This document shows, in pieces, positions 32,932 through 42,488 of a stretch of DNA of 64,000 nt. Position 1 is the first letter of the stretch. Every line of letters starts with the position of its first letter. The position numbers and the translations under genes are program-made. The notes beneath the pieces are model-generated. The model saw nothing but the letters and a program-made list of their open reading frames with translations, had not been told where the DNA came from and did not search any database. This DNA is from Bradyrhizobium icense (GTDB lineage: Bacteria > Pseudomonadota > Alphaproteobacteria > Rhizobiales > Xanthobacteraceae), in the NCBI RefSeq assembly GCF_001693385.1, contig NZ_CP016428.1, forward strand, positions 3,720,001 to 3,784,000, written 5' to 3'.

Positions 32932-34278
32932 TCAGCGCTTTTTCAAGCCCGCAACGCGAACGGACCGCGCATTCCGTTTGGCTTGTGCCGCCGGCTTCGG
33001 CGCGGCTCCGCTGGCGCCCTCCGGCGCCTGAGCGGCCTGCTCGGCAGGTACCGGCGCTTGAGCGGTCGTTGCGCGGTCGTGGCGACGAGATTTCCCGGCG
33101 AGCCCTGCCGAGGAGACTTCCGTTGACCGAACTTGCGCAATCGACGTCGTCCGCCGCGCGGACAAGGCCAGCATGGCTACGCGAGTCGATTCCGGGATAT
33201 TGAAAACACTCGCCGCCGGAATCGGCAGCGCGGCCAGCGTGCCGACCGGCGGCAAACTCGTTTGGCGCGGCCAAGGCGTTGCCGGTGGCAGGGATACACC
33301 GCGCCCCCGCCGCGAAACGCGCGCGCCGAGATCGGCCGTGTGCCAGTCGAGATCGGACAACGCAGGGACGGGCAGCACGGCGGGGCCGGCAACAGCGAAT
33401 TTCGAGACCTTCGGCCAGCGCGAACCCGCCACCATTTCCGACGGCGGACGCAACTGCCATTGCTGCGGCTCGGTCGGCGTCGCCGGACGCTCCGGCGTCG
33501 CCGGCATCACATGGACGATGCGATAGCCGCGCGCCTTCAGTTCGCTCAGGATCTTCGGCAGCGCCGTGACCGTGCGCGGCTGAATGTCGTGCAGCAGCAG
33601 GATGCCTTTTCCCTTGGCCTCCAGCCGCTTGAGCGCCAGCTCATAAACGCGTGCGGCGGACACATCGCGCCAGTCATCGGCCGGGAAATCGGCGCTCCAG
33701 AGCTGAAGTCCCTTGGAAGCGGCGAATTTCTCGATCTCGTCGGTGCGGCGTAGGCCGGGAATGCGCAGAAACGGCGCGGGCGCGGTACCATCGCCGAGCG
33801 CCGCGGTCACCGATGCGATGCCTTGTTCGATCTCCTGTTTGGAGCGGTCGAACGGCAGGCGATCCATGCCGGCGGGATGATTCTGGCTGTGGGTGGCGAC
33901 CGTGTGTCCGGCATCGCGAACCTTGCGCACGCCTTCCGGACTGGCGTTGGCTTGGCTGCCGACCAGGAAGAAGGTCGCCTTCGCGCAGTGGGCGGCGAGA
34001 ATATCGAGAATCTGGTTGCTGTATTTCGGCAGCGGTCCGTCGTCGAAGGTCAGCACCACCTCATGGTCTTCGAGCGGCAGCGTCTTGCCATACTGCATGG
34101 TGCCGATGATGGGATAGGCGCGCGGATCGACGACGATGGTGCGTGACGTGCCGATGGCGTCGGGATGACCGGGGCACTCGGCGGCGGAAGCTGCTTGTAC
34201 GGTGAGGCAGGCCAGCGCTCCCATGCACAAGGCGGCCCATCGCCGCTCTCGGCGAACTTCGAATACGCTAGCAATCAT
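32932..34278 (-). CDS. Secreted polysaccharide deacetylase (NodB-homology)
   Basis: A signal peptide (residues 1-32, cleavage after ASA) precedes a NodB domain. Motif 1 is TFDDGP (Asp79, Asp80) and motif 2 is THSQNH (His130, His134); LRIPGLRR and the late ILLLHDIQ match motifs 3 and 5. The domain ends near residue 270; the remaining 175 residues are a Pro/Ala/Arg-rich tail of low complexity. It should remove acetyl groups from N-acetylglucosamine polymers in the periplasm or outside. A decayed paralogue lies directly upstream. Confidence 0.88.
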   Translation of the reverse strand: MIASVFEVRRERRWAALCMGALACLTVQAASAAECPGHPDAIGTSRTIVVDPRAYPIIGTMQYGKTLPLEDHEVVLTFDDGPLPKYSNQILDILAAHCAKATFFLVGSQANASPEGVRKVRDAGHTVATHSQNHPAGMDRLPFDRSKQEIEQGIASVTAALGDGTAPAPFLRIPGLRRTDEIEKFAASKGLQLWSADFPADDWRDVSAARVYELALKRLEAKGKGILLLHDIQPRTVTALPKILSELKARGYRIVHVMPATPERPATPTEPQQWQLRPPSEMVAGSRWPKVSKFAVAGPAVLPVPALSDLDWHTADLGARVSRRGRGVSLPPATPWPRQTSLPPVGTLAALPIPAASVFNIPESTRVAMLALSARRTTSIAQVRSTEVSSAGLAGKSRRHDRATTAQAPVPAEQAAQAPEGASGAAPKPAAQAKRNARSVRVAGLKKR

Positions 34279-34412
34279 TGAACACCGGCTTCATTCCAAC
34301 CCTTGGTCCTGATGACCAGCACCAAGGTTCAATCTTTCTTCGCGCGGACCATGCTTACACGAGACGCGATGAATGGTGCTTTAATCGACTGAACTTCATG
34401 CCGATTTTGGCC

Positions 34413-34812
34413 TTAATGTGCCTTGCCGGACACGGTTTTGGCATCTGCCGGGACGACGTGGACCACGCGATAGCTGTTATCGCGGAGGTAGCGCAGGAAG
34501 GCCGGCAGCATCACAGCGGTCTGCGCCTTCGGATCGTGCAGCAGGATGATGCCCTTGCGGGCAATTTGCAGCCGGTCGGTGAGCAGTTCGGTCCGTCGTC
34601 GAAGGTCAGCACCACCCTCCCGGTCTTCCAGCGGAAGCGTCCGTGCAAAGCTCTTGAGACCCACGCGCGGGTAGGTAGCGGCGTCCACCCGCGAGGACGC
34701 GTGAGGTGCCGAGCGCGTCCTTGCGGGGACATTCGGCGGCCGTCGCCGCCGCAGCCAGGGTCATGAATGTCGCAACCGCCGAGCACAGCGCCGCGCCGAA
34801 TTTCCGGGTCAT
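34413..34812 (-). pseudogene. Decayed paralogue of the polysaccharide deacetylase
   Basis: Reading leftward from ATG 34812: a signal peptide and AAECPRKDALGTSR match the intact neighbour. The match continues in other frames with ARTLPLED, the catalytic VVLTFDDGP and finally RKGIILLHD and YRVVHVVPAD. At least two frameshifts and a deletion of the domain core (between the DDGP motif and the ILLHD motif) are evident. It cannot encode an active enzyme. Confidence 0.8.
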
Positions 34813-34919
34813 TTGCCGCTGGTGATATTTGGCATTGCGCTTAGCGCAGCCGATTGGGTAATGCGTGCAGCGTAGCTCAGACGAGTTCGCTCATTCTGTC
34901 AAACCGGCGAGGGCGTGGC

Positions 34920-36356
34920 ATGGCCGAGAATATCGACGTTGCCCAAGCCGCCGAAGCGGGACCGGGTCAGGGATCGGTGCTCGACCATCTCCTGATGCGG
35001 GACGAGGAGGGGCAGCTCCGCCGCGAGTTCGTCGAGGAGATTGCGCGCGCGATCCACGCCGCCGACCGGCCGCTGTTGTGCGAGGTGGTGGCGGAACTGC
35101 ACGAGGCTGATCTCGGCGATTTGATCGCGGCCCTCGAGCCCGAGGACCGTGTCACCCTCGTCGAGATCACGGGCACCGATTTCGACTTCTCGGCGCTCAA
35201 CGAGGTCGACGACGCCGTCCGCGAGGAGATCCTCGAGGAACTCGAACCGGAGACGGTTGCCGAGGGCGTCCGCGAACTGGAGTCAGATGACGCCGTCCAG
35301 TTGCTCCAGGGCCTCGACGAGGAAGACCAGGAAGAGATCCTCGAGAAACTGCCGCCGCCTGAGCGCGTCGCAATCGAGCGCGTGCTGCTCTATCCGGAAA
35401 ATTCCGCCGGCCGCCGGATGCAGACCGAGTTTATCGCGGTGCCGCCGGATTGGACCGTCGGGCAGGCGATCGACTACATGCGCGACACGCCCGATCTGCC
35501 CGACCGCTTCTACGAGATCTACGCGGTCGATTCCGAACAGCACTGGCAGGGCGCGGTTTCGCTCGACACCCTGTTGCGGGCGCGCCGGCCGGTGCCGCTC
35601 GTCGACCTGATCGAGGAAGACCGCCGCCGGGTCTCGGTGCTGGACGACCAGGAAGAGGTCGCTCGGATGTTCGGCAAGTATAACCTGGTCGCGGCACCCG
35701 TCGTCGATACCACCAACCGGCTGGTCGGCGTCATCACCATCGACGATGTCGTCGACGTCATCGAGGAAGAGGCCGATGAAGACCTGAAGGCGCTCGGCGG
35801 CGTCACCAGCGACGAAGAATTGTCCGACAATGTCTGGACCATCGCGCGTGGCCGATTCAACTGGCTCCTGGTCAATCTGGCGACCGCATTTCTGGCGTCC
35901 TCCGTGCTCGGCCTGTTCGAGGGCCAGCTCGAGAAGATGGTGGCGCTCGCCGTGCTGGCTCCGATCGTGGCCAGCCAGGGCGGTAATGCTGCGACCCAGA
36001 CCATGACGGTGGCGGTGCGTGCGCTGGCGACCCGCGAGCTCGGTTCCAACAACGCCTTCCGGGTCGTCATGCGCGAGGCAATGGTCGGCCTGGTCAACGG
36101 CCTCGCCTTTGCCGTCATCACCGGCGTTGCCGCGGTGGCATGGTTCAAGATCCCGGGCCTGGGTGTCGTGATCGGGCTGGCCATCATCTGCAACCTGGTT
36201 GCCGGTGCGCTCGGCGGCATCTTGATCCCGATGGTGCTGGAACGCGTGCGTGCCGATCCGGCAGTGGCCTCGGGAACCTTCGTCACAACCATCACCGACG
36301 TGGTCGGCTTCTTCTCGTTCCTCGGTATTGCCACGCTGTGGTTCGGGCTGAAGTAA
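34920..36356 (+). CDS. mgtE: Magnesium transporter MgtE
   Basis: The 478-residue protein has the MgtE order: an acidic N-terminal domain of helical repeats (about 45-150), two CBS domains (about 150-270; for example YNLVAAPVVDTTNRLVGVIT), a connecting helix and five membrane segments from about residue 305. The pore signature ASQGGNAATQT is present near residue 355. It imports Mg2+ through the inner membrane, gated by cytoplasmic Mg2+ bound to the N and CBS domains. ATG 34920 is preferred over an upstream extension without similarity. Confidence 0.95.
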   Translation: MAENIDVAQAAEAGPGQGSVLDHLLMRDEEGQLRREFVEEIARAIHAADRPLLCEVVAELHEADLGDLIAALEPEDRVTLVEITGTDFDFSALNEVDDAVREEILEELEPETVAEGVRELESDDAVQLLQGLDEEDQEEILEKLPPPERVAIERVLLYPENSAGRRMQTEFIAVPPDWTVGQAIDYMRDTPDLPDRFYEIYAVDSEQHWQGAVSLDTLLRARRPVPLVDLIEEDRRRVSVLDDQEEVARMFGKYNLVAAPVVDTTNRLVGVITIDDVVDVIEEEADEDLKALGGVTSDEELSDNVWTIARGRFNWLLVNLATAFLASSVLGLFEGQLEKMVALAVLAPIVASQGGNAATQTMTVAVRALATRELGSNNAFRVVMREAMVGLVNGLAFAVITGVAAVAWFKIPGLGVVIGLAIICNLVAGALGGILIPMVLERVRADPAVASGTFVTTITDVVGFFSFLGIATLWFGLK

Positions 36357-36478
36357 CATAGCGTTTCAAGCGAAGCATGCCCTCGGACTTGATCCGTGGG
36401 TGGATTCCGGTTCGCGTGAAGAAAACGCGTCAAACACGGCCTCATTTATCGTTAATCGGACCTTAAGGCGCTTCGCCG

Positions 36479-36838
36479 ATGATGTTGGCCCACGAGGTCA
36501 ACATGCAGCGCTTGCGGCTGAAAGCGGACGGACGGATCGTCGAACTGCGAGATGGGCAGGAGTTTCCGCTTGCGCCGACGATGCCTTTAACTGCGACCGT
36601 CATGCCTGACGCAACGCCAGGCGAAGCCGCGCTGCCCGCCGTGCGTGACCTTCGTCGTCGTGCCTGCCTGACCCAGATCGAATTCGCGGCGCGGCTAGGC
36701 GTGCCCGTCGAAACCATTCGGAATTGGGAGCAGGGCAAGCGCGTACCGCGCGGGCCGGCGCGAGCGCTGCTCGCTGTGATCGCTCATTCGCCGGAAACCG
36801 TTTTCGCGGCGCTGGCCACGGAACCGTCGCCCGCCTAG
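36479..36838 (+). CDS. XRE-family helix-turn-helix protein, 119 residues
   Basis: The C-terminal half is an XRE helix-turn-helix: LTQIEFAARLGVPVETIRNW, with EQGKRVPRGPARALL following, as in HigA/NadS-type antitoxins. The N-terminus (KADGRIVELRDGQEF) is a short beta-rich segment. No toxin gene lies next to it, so it is probably a solitary regulator. The start may be Met1 or Met9. Confidence 0.75.
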   Translation: MMLAHEVNMQRLRLKADGRIVELRDGQEFPLAPTMPLTATVMPDATPGEAALPAVRDLRRRACLTQIEFAARLGVPVETIRNWEQGKRVPRGPARALLAVIAHSPETVFAALATEPSPA

Positions 36839-36953
36839 CACTTGGTTTGGCGCGTTTTCTACACGCGAGCCGGAATTCGCTCCGGCCAAGGCGCAATCTG
36901 TTGGCACGGCTGTTTCCGCAGCCCATAATGGGGGCGGTCCGCGGATACAACCC

Positions 36954-37772
36954 ATGCTGTTTGTCGAAGCCAATGGCGCAAGAATTCCGGCGATCGGGCT
37001 GGGTACCTGGGAATTGCGTGGACGCGCCTGCGCGCGGATCGTCGAGCAGGCATTGCGGCTCGGCTATCGCCACATCGACACCGCACAGGTGTATGACAAC
37101 GAACGCGAGGTCGGCGAGGGGCTGCGGGCTGCGGGTGTGAAGCGCGATCAGGTTTTTCTCACCACCAAGGTCTGGCCCTCGCATTTCGCGCCCCACGATC
37201 TGGAGCGTTCTGCCAAGGAAAGCCTGGTGCGGCTACGCCTGACCGAGGTCGATCTGTTGCTGCTGCACTGGCCGAACCCGCAGGTGCCGCTGGTGGAGAC
37301 GCTGGGTGCGCTGGCACGGATCAGGCAGCAAGGGCTCGCGCGGCATATCGGCGTGTCCAATTTCACCGTGGCCTTGATCGAGGAGGCGGTGGCGGCATGC
37401 CCGGAACCGCTGGTCTGCGACCAGGTCGAGTACCATCCCTATCTCGACCAGACCAAGGTGAAGGAAGCTTGCGCGGGTCATGGCATGGCGCTGGTAGCCT
37501 ATAGTCCGGTCGTCAGGGGGCGCATCAAAAGCGATCGCGCGATGCAGCGGATCGGCGAACGCTATCGCAAGACGGCGGCGCAAATTTGCCTGCGCTGGCT
37601 GGTGCAGCAGGGCGTGGCGGCAATTCCGCGCACCTCGAAGCTCGAGCGGCTCTCGGAGAACATCGAGATCTTCGATTTCGAGCTGTCGGAAGAAGACATG
37701 CAGGAGATTTCCGCCATGGGCAGCGCGGGCGGCCGGCTCACGGATTTCGGCTTTGCGCCGAAATGGGATTGA
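36954..37772 (+). CDS. Aldo/keto reductase
   Basis: The 272-residue TIM-barrel oxidoreductase shows GYRHIDTAQVYDNE (catalytic Asp and Tyr), LTTKVWPSHF (catalytic Lys), LLLLHWPNP (catalytic His), GVSNF and the NADPH-binding IPRTSKLERL. It fits the 2,5-diketo-gluconate reductase-like subfamily that reduces small aldehydes and ketones with NADPH. ATG 36954. Confidence 0.93.
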   Translation: MLFVEANGARIPAIGLGTWELRGRACARIVEQALRLGYRHIDTAQVYDNEREVGEGLRAAGVKRDQVFLTTKVWPSHFAPHDLERSAKESLVRLRLTEVDLLLLHWPNPQVPLVETLGALARIRQQGLARHIGVSNFTVALIEEAVAACPEPLVCDQVEYHPYLDQTKVKEACAGHGMALVAYSPVVRGRIKSDRAMQRIGERYRKTAAQICLRWLVQQGVAAIPRTSKLERLSENIEIFDFELSEEDMQEISAMGSAGGRLTDFGFAPKWD

Positions 37773-37793
37773 GGAGCCGGGCCGCCGAACGCT

Positions 37794-38669
37794 ATGCTGG
37801 CAGGCTACGGAATATCGAACATCGTTGCGAATGCGATGGAGCTGCGGCGGATCATACCATCTGACATCACAGCGTCGGCGATCGCGCATGTGTCGCTGCT
37901 GACGCTGGTGCTGCTGTTTTCGGAGGTGCATCCGTTCGGCACGGTGACCGCCGAGCAGGTTCCGGTCGAGATCGTGACGCCACACGAAGTTCCCGAACAG
38001 CCAAGGCAAGCTGAACAGCAAGTCGCCGAGAGCAGGCCGGAACCGGCGCAGTCGCCGCAGCCTGATTTCTCGCTGCTGGAAAAGCCCGCTGCCAATCCAC
38101 CTCCAGCGCCGGAGCAGCAACAGCCGCGATCACAGCAGCAGGCTGCACTTGCCACGCCACGCGCGGCCGAGCCGCAGCCGGTTGCGTCGCTGCCGCCACC
38201 AACGACGGCGCCGGCCTACAGGCCGCCCGAGCCGGATGTTTCGATCAAGTATCAGGTGCTGCTTGGCCTGCCGCCCGACCTCTCGCTGCAGCCACAGGCT
38301 CCGGCGCAAGCCCGCAACAAGGGCGACGACAATTTCGATGGGCCGGCGACCGAAGCCGCCGACATCTCGAGCGCCGTGATCGCGGAATTCCGGCGACACC
38401 TCAAGACCTGCTCGAAACTGCCGGCCGCGCTATCGGGCGCCGACGACGTCAGGGTCAAGCTGCGGGTCTTGATGACGCCGGACGGCCGGCTCGCCGCCGA
38501 GCCGATCCTGATCGAGGCCAGCGCCTCCATGAAGGGACCATTGCTGATGCAGGGCGCCATCCGGGCGCTTTCGGCCTGCCAGCCCTATGCCATGCTGCCG
38601 GTGGACCGCTACGGCGAATGGAAGGTGCTCGACCTCAGCTTTACGCCGCAGGATTTTTCTGCGTCCTAG
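37794..38669 (+). CDS. TonB/TolA-like cell-envelope protein
   Basis: The 291-residue product has one membrane anchor near residues 24-44, then a long Pro/Gln/Ala/Glu-rich linker that would span the periplasm, and a C-terminal domain (about 180-291) with FRRHLKTCSKLP and VRVKLRVLMTPDGRLA, like TolA/TonB-type C-terminal domains. It probably transmits force or forms an envelope link. Met14 (MELRRIIP) is an alternative start. The last 170 bases are duplicated in broken form at 39134. Confidence 0.75.
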   Translation: MLAGYGISNIVANAMELRRIIPSDITASAIAHVSLLTLVLLFSEVHPFGTVTAEQVPVEIVTPHEVPEQPRQAEQQVAESRPEPAQSPQPDFSLLEKPAANPPPAPEQQQPRSQQQAALATPRAAEPQPVASLPPPTTAPAYRPPEPDVSIKYQVLLGLPPDLSLQPQAPAQARNKGDDNFDGPATEAADISSAVIAEFRRHLKTCSKLPAALSGADDVRVKLRVLMTPDGRLAAEPILIEASASMKGPLLMQGAIRALSACQPYAMLPVDRYGEWKVLDLSFTPQDFSAS

Positions 38670-38891
38670 CGCGTGAACTCACTTGCCGCTCGATCATTCG
38701 ATCATGCGGCGCAAAAGAGGAGAGGTAAAGGTCGCTCTCATAAGGCCAAATGGAACTGCGGCCGTCGAAACGGGATGATACGAAATGATATCGCCCGAGA
38801 GCATCGGCCGGACGTTGAAAGACAATCGAAGGGGGAAGGCGGGCCTCGACGCTAGCCGGTCTTGCGGGCCATTCACTGGCGGGAGACGAGC

Positions 38892-39116
38892 ATGACACTC
38901 ATATGGCTTGGTGTGCTTCTTGTTTTCGTCGGGGTGTTGCAGATGGCGTTTCAGCCAATCTGGCGTGACCGGCTAAGCGGCAGAAGGCGACTTCGCTCCA
39001 GCGACACCCTGGAACCTGAAAGACCGGCTGGCGGCTTTGGGCTCAAATTGAACTGGCCCGGTCTCGTGCTGGTCGCGCTTGGCGCTGCTTTCTTGCTTGC
39101 CGGGGCCACCATCTGA
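38892..39116 (+). CDS. Small two-segment membrane protein, 74 residues
   Basis: ATG 38892. Hydrophobic segments span about residues 3-20 and 54-72, separated by a basic, polar loop (RDRLSGRRRLRSSD). No family assignable. It lies between the TonB/TolA-like gene and the broken copy of its 3' end. Confidence 0.65.
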   Translation: MTLIWLGVLLVFVGVLQMAFQPIWRDRLSGRRRLRSSDTLEPERPAGGFGLKLNWPGLVLVALGAAFLLAGATI

Positions 39117-39133
39117 ATTTGAAACCGCTCCTG

Positions 39134-39285
39134 CTCGCCGCCGAGCCGATCCTGATCGAGGCCAGCGCTCCATGAGGGGACCGCTGCTGATGCCGGCGCG
39201 GCCTGCCAGCCCTATGCCATGCTGCCCGCGGACCGCTACGGCGAATGGAAGGTGCTCGATCTCAGCTCTACGCCCGCAGGATTTT
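39134..39285 (+). pseudogene. Broken duplicate of the 3' end of the TonB/TolA-like gene
   Basis: This stretch repeats 38490-38658 with scattered substitutions, a one-base loss (GCGCCTCCATG becoming GCGCTCCATG) and a shortened middle. Shared runs include GCCGATCCTGATCGAGGCC and CTACGGCGAATGGAAGGTG. The frame is lost, so it is a decayed tail of a former second copy. Confidence 0.85.
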
Positions 39286-39352
39286 ACAAGCGGCTAATGA
39301 GTGAGCGCCGTCCGGTTCGAAACCGCCGACCCGGACGGCATCAACTCGCTTC

Positions 39353-40165
39353 TTAGTCCGGATGCAACGCGCGCCGGATCGCCATTTCAACCGGCGAATA
39401 TTCGCCGTCCTCCCGTTCCAGCCGGACAGCTTCGGCCGGGTGCAGGGGCGGCTGCGCCATGAAGCGCGGCCTCGAACCGCGGTGCGGTTGCGCGGCATGG
39501 ATCAGGAAGGGATGGCATAAATAGACCGTGCCGGGCTCTCCGACGGCCAGCGCTTCCGGATGATCGGCCGCCACGTCGGCGAGCATCAGGTGCGACATGC
39601 CGGCCTCGCCCGCAGGTTGGAGCAATCGCGCCATATCGAGGTGCGAGCCCACCCGGATGCGGGTCGGCGCATCCGGTTCGCCAACATCGGAAAACAGGAA
39701 GAGCATCAGCAGCGCGCGGCCGCGCGATGTCACGTTGACCCGCCACGAGGAGAAATCATTCCGCTCGTCTCGGTCATCCGACGGGCTGGGGAAGCTGAGA
39801 TCGACGTGCCAGCCGGTGTCGCCGGGATCGTCGGCGTGCGGGAAGCGCACCGGAAAACTGCCGAGGTCCGCGCGTGGCCGCCAGCGACCGCTTCCAACGA
39901 GCTGGTCGAAGGCTGCGTGGAGCACCGGCGTGTTCACCGCTTCCCGAAACGGCTCCTGTCCGTAATAGCCGAGCCGGATCACCGGCCGCGTCCAGGTCTT
40001 CTTGTCAACGGGATCGCATCCGGTGTCGCGCCAGAGAATGGCGCGGCCTTCCTCGGCAAGACGCCGAGGGAAAGCGTTGTCCAGCCGGACAAACCCGTCT
40101 TGGACAAACTGATCCAGTTGTGCGTCGCTGAGCGCGCGCACGTGTCGAATTGTATTGGAAGGCAT
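39353..40165 (-). CDS. Phytanoyl-CoA dioxygenase-family protein
   Basis: The 270-residue protein has the 2-oxoglutarate/Fe(II) dioxygenase facial triad: HVDLSF gives His and Asp, and the distal His lies in CHPFLIHAAQPHRG, followed by the oxoglutarate-binding Arg. The family hydroxylates small molecules; the substrate here is unknown. The start at 40165 (MPSNTIRHV) has TGAGGA upstream; an upstream in-frame extension looks non-coding. Confidence 0.8.
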   Translation of the reverse strand: MPSNTIRHVRALSDAQLDQFVQDGFVRLDNAFPRRLAEEGRAILWRDTGCDPVDKKTWTRPVIRLGYYGQEPFREAVNTPVLHAAFDQLVGSGRWRPRADLGSFPVRFPHADDPGDTGWHVDLSFPSPSDDRDERNDFSSWRVNVTSRGRALLMLFLFSDVGEPDAPTRIRVGSHLDMARLLQPAGEAGMSHLMLADVAADHPEALAVGEPGTVYLCHPFLIHAAQPHRGSRPRFMAQPPLHPAEAVRLEREDGEYSPVEMAIRRALHPD

Positions 40166-40411
40166 GAAAATCCTCATGTCGCTTGGCCAGCCAACATCAT
40201 CTCGTGCAGCGAGGATGGGTCGGCTCATTCGGTCCTTGAGTCGCGCCGGCGCCGAAAACGGCACGGACACGCTCGTTTCCGCCCGCTGGCGCGGGCAAGC
40301 CGTCAGCGGCTGAGGGAGAAGGCCGAAGCGATATTGAAGATGCGGGTCATCATCATGGTGGCCGGGGAAATAACACACACGGGTTGAGGTATCAACAAAG
40401 CCACCGGCTCG

Positions 40412-41089
40412 TCAGTTTCCCATCGCGCGCCAGGCGTTCGAGGCGAACTGCCGCCGCCAGGTCACAATGACGACGAGCGCGGTCGTCAGCAGCAACACCC
40501 AGGGGCTGACGAACCAGCCGAGATAACCGAGCGCGAAGAAGAACGCGCGCTGGCCACGGTTGAAATGCCTCCCCGCCGCCTCGAACAGGCGTGTCGTGCG
40601 CATCACATGGGCTTCGGCCTCCGCCGTGTCGCGCTGCGAGGAGGGCGGCATCGCGCCGAGCAGGATCGCGACATAGTTGAACAGGCGATACGACCAGGCG
40701 AATTTGAAGAAGGCGTAGATGAAGATCAGGATCAGCCCGACGCATTTGATCTCCCACAGCGCGGGCGAGGGGGTGAGATCGACCGGCAACTCGCGAAGCA
40801 CGGCCAAGGCGTCGTTGGTGGCGCGCAACAGCGCCAGCCCACCGCCAATCGCGATCAGGCTGGTGGAGGCGAAGAAGGCCGTGCCGTTCTGCAGCGAGGC
40901 CATGATCTGCATGTCGACCATCCGCGCCTCGCGGTCGAGCATGTTGCGCACCCAGACCTCGCGATAGGCGTTCATGCGCGCCGACAGGCTGCTGCGGCCG
41001 TAAGCCGTGTGCTCGAGCGTGAAGCCATAGGCCAGCCATTCGACGATGAAGAACGCGACGGCGGCGATATCGACCCAATAGGCGCCCAT
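40412..41089 (-). CDS. DUF599-family membrane protein
   Basis: The 225-residue protein has about four membrane segments (near 5-23, 68-90, 113-137 and 180-207) and the DUF599-typical stretch RMNAYREVWVRNML with NGTAFFASTSL. Function of the family is unknown. It is divergent from the GST gene, with about 100 bases between starts. Confidence 0.85.
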   Translation of the reverse strand: MGAYWVDIAAVAFFIVEWLAYGFTLEHTAYGRSSLSARMNAYREVWVRNMLDREARMVDMQIMASLQNGTAFFASTSLIAIGGGLALLRATNDALAVLRELPVDLTPSPALWEIKCVGLILIFIYAFFKFAWSYRLFNYVAILLGAMPPSSQRDTAEAEAHVMRTTRLFEAAGRHFNRGQRAFFFALGYLGWFVSPWVLLLTTALVVIVTWRRQFASNAWRAMGN

Positions 41090-41191
41090 GTGGCGGCATC
41101 CCCAGTGATGGCTTGTGCGATCGTGATGTACAGGTTGGACGTGTGCGGTGCACTATGGCAATATGCCGGTCGCAACAGGATTTCCCCGCAA

Positions 41192-41848
41192 ATGTTGAAA
41201 TTGGTCATCGGCAACAAGAACTATTCATCATGGTCGATGCGGCCATGGCTGGCGCTGCGCGCCAATGACATCCCCTTTGAGGAGGTGTTCATCCCGCTCT
41301 ACACCAACGACAAGGCCGACAAGGACCGGATCGTGAACTTTTCGGATTCGGGCAAAGTGCCGGCGCTGATCGACGGCGACGTGACGGTGTGGGATTCGCT
41401 CGCGATCATCGAGTATCTCGCCGAGAAATATCCGCAGGCGAAGCTGTGGCCGGAAGAGCGCGCCCGCCGGGCGCATGCGCGTTCGATTTCGGCGGAAATG
41501 CATTCGGGCTTCATGCCGCTGCGCAACGAATGCGGCATGAACCTGCACCGTCCAGTCGGCGCGGTCGATCTGTCGGACGATGCACGCGCCAACGTGGCGC
41601 GCATTCAGGAGATCTGGTCCGATTGTCATCGCCGTTACGGCAAGGACGGACCGTTCCTGTTCGGTGCGCTCTGCGGGGCAGACGCGATGTTTGCGCCGGT
41701 GGTGCATCGCTTTCGCACCTATGCGATTGAGGTGAGGGGCGAGGCGAAACACTATTTCGATGCAATGATGTCGTTGCCGGCATTCCAGGAATGGACCCGC
41801 GCCGGCCTTGCCGAAACGCTCGTGATCGAACGGTTCGAGACGGTGTGA
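41192..41848 (+). CDS. Glutathione S-transferase
   Basis: The 218-residue product has an N-terminal thioredoxin-like domain with KNYSSWSMRPWLALR carrying the likely catalytic Ser, SGKVPALIDGD with the cis-Pro, and WDSLAIIEYLAEKYP for glutathione binding, then an all-helical C-terminal domain. ATG 41192. It probably conjugates glutathione to electrophiles or acts as an isomerase. Confidence 0.92.
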   Translation: MLKLVIGNKNYSSWSMRPWLALRANDIPFEEVFIPLYTNDKADKDRIVNFSDSGKVPALIDGDVTVWDSLAIIEYLAEKYPQAKLWPEERARRAHARSISAEMHSGFMPLRNECGMNLHRPVGAVDLSDDARANVARIQEIWSDCHRRYGKDGPFLFGALCGADAMFAPVVHRFRTYAIEVRGEAKHYFDAMMSLPAFQEWTRAGLAETLVIERFETV

Positions 41849-42133
41849 CCAGGGACCGGGCCGGCGGCGCTGCGGCTCCCCGGCCTGCGACACTCCATTC
41901 AACCTGCCGCCGGACTGTCCGATTTTGGGAAAGACGGCTTCGACGCTGGGCCTGCGGATTCCTGGGAACTCCGAGGATTAACGCTTATCGCCCTGAAAAA
42001 CATGCGGAATTTGCGCATTTGCCATGCCTCAATGCCGCTGGCCTTTGGGCGATGGCCTGTGCTAGGTTGCCGCAGGGTTCTCAAGTCGGCCGAAAGCTAG
42101 CGGGACCGTGAGCGCGGCCGGCGTTCTTGCGTG

Positions 42134-42337
42134 ATGGAGAGGGCGTTGAAGCATAAGTACTCCGTTGGAGAGACTGTCTATTTTACTGCCAGCAATGTTG
42201 CCCGTCCGGCCGCCAGCGGCACCTATGAGGTGATCCGGCTGTTGCCGACCGATGGCGACGACTGCCAGTATCGCATCAAAAGCTCGACCGAAGCTTTCGA
42301 ACGGGTCGCCAAGGAAAGCCAGCTCGCGATTTCCTGA
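42134..42337 (+). CDS. Small conserved protein, 67 residues
   Basis: The product reads KYSVGETVYFTASNVARPAA then SGTYEVIRLLPTDGDDCQYRI, a compact beta-rich domain found in many Rhizobiales short proteins with no known role. ATG 42134; a GTG three bases upstream is possible. Confidence 0.75.
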   Translation: MERALKHKYSVGETVYFTASNVARPAASGTYEVIRLLPTDGDDCQYRIKSSTEAFERVAKESQLAIS

Positions 42338-42488
42338 AACAGTTGTGTGCAAGCAGCCGGCTGACGGAGTTCCCTTCGAAGCGCCGTCAAAAGGCCCCGT
42401 TCGCAGAACCATTCTGCCGAAATGCGAATGCGACAAAGGCGCATTCGTGTTTCGATCGCGTTTGATGCTGCGTTAAGGGACACCGCGC

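Noticed and set aside
36479..36838. A possible toxin-antitoxin pair based on the HigA-like helix-turn-helix protein
   Set aside because: No RelE/HigB-like toxin gene is found on either side.
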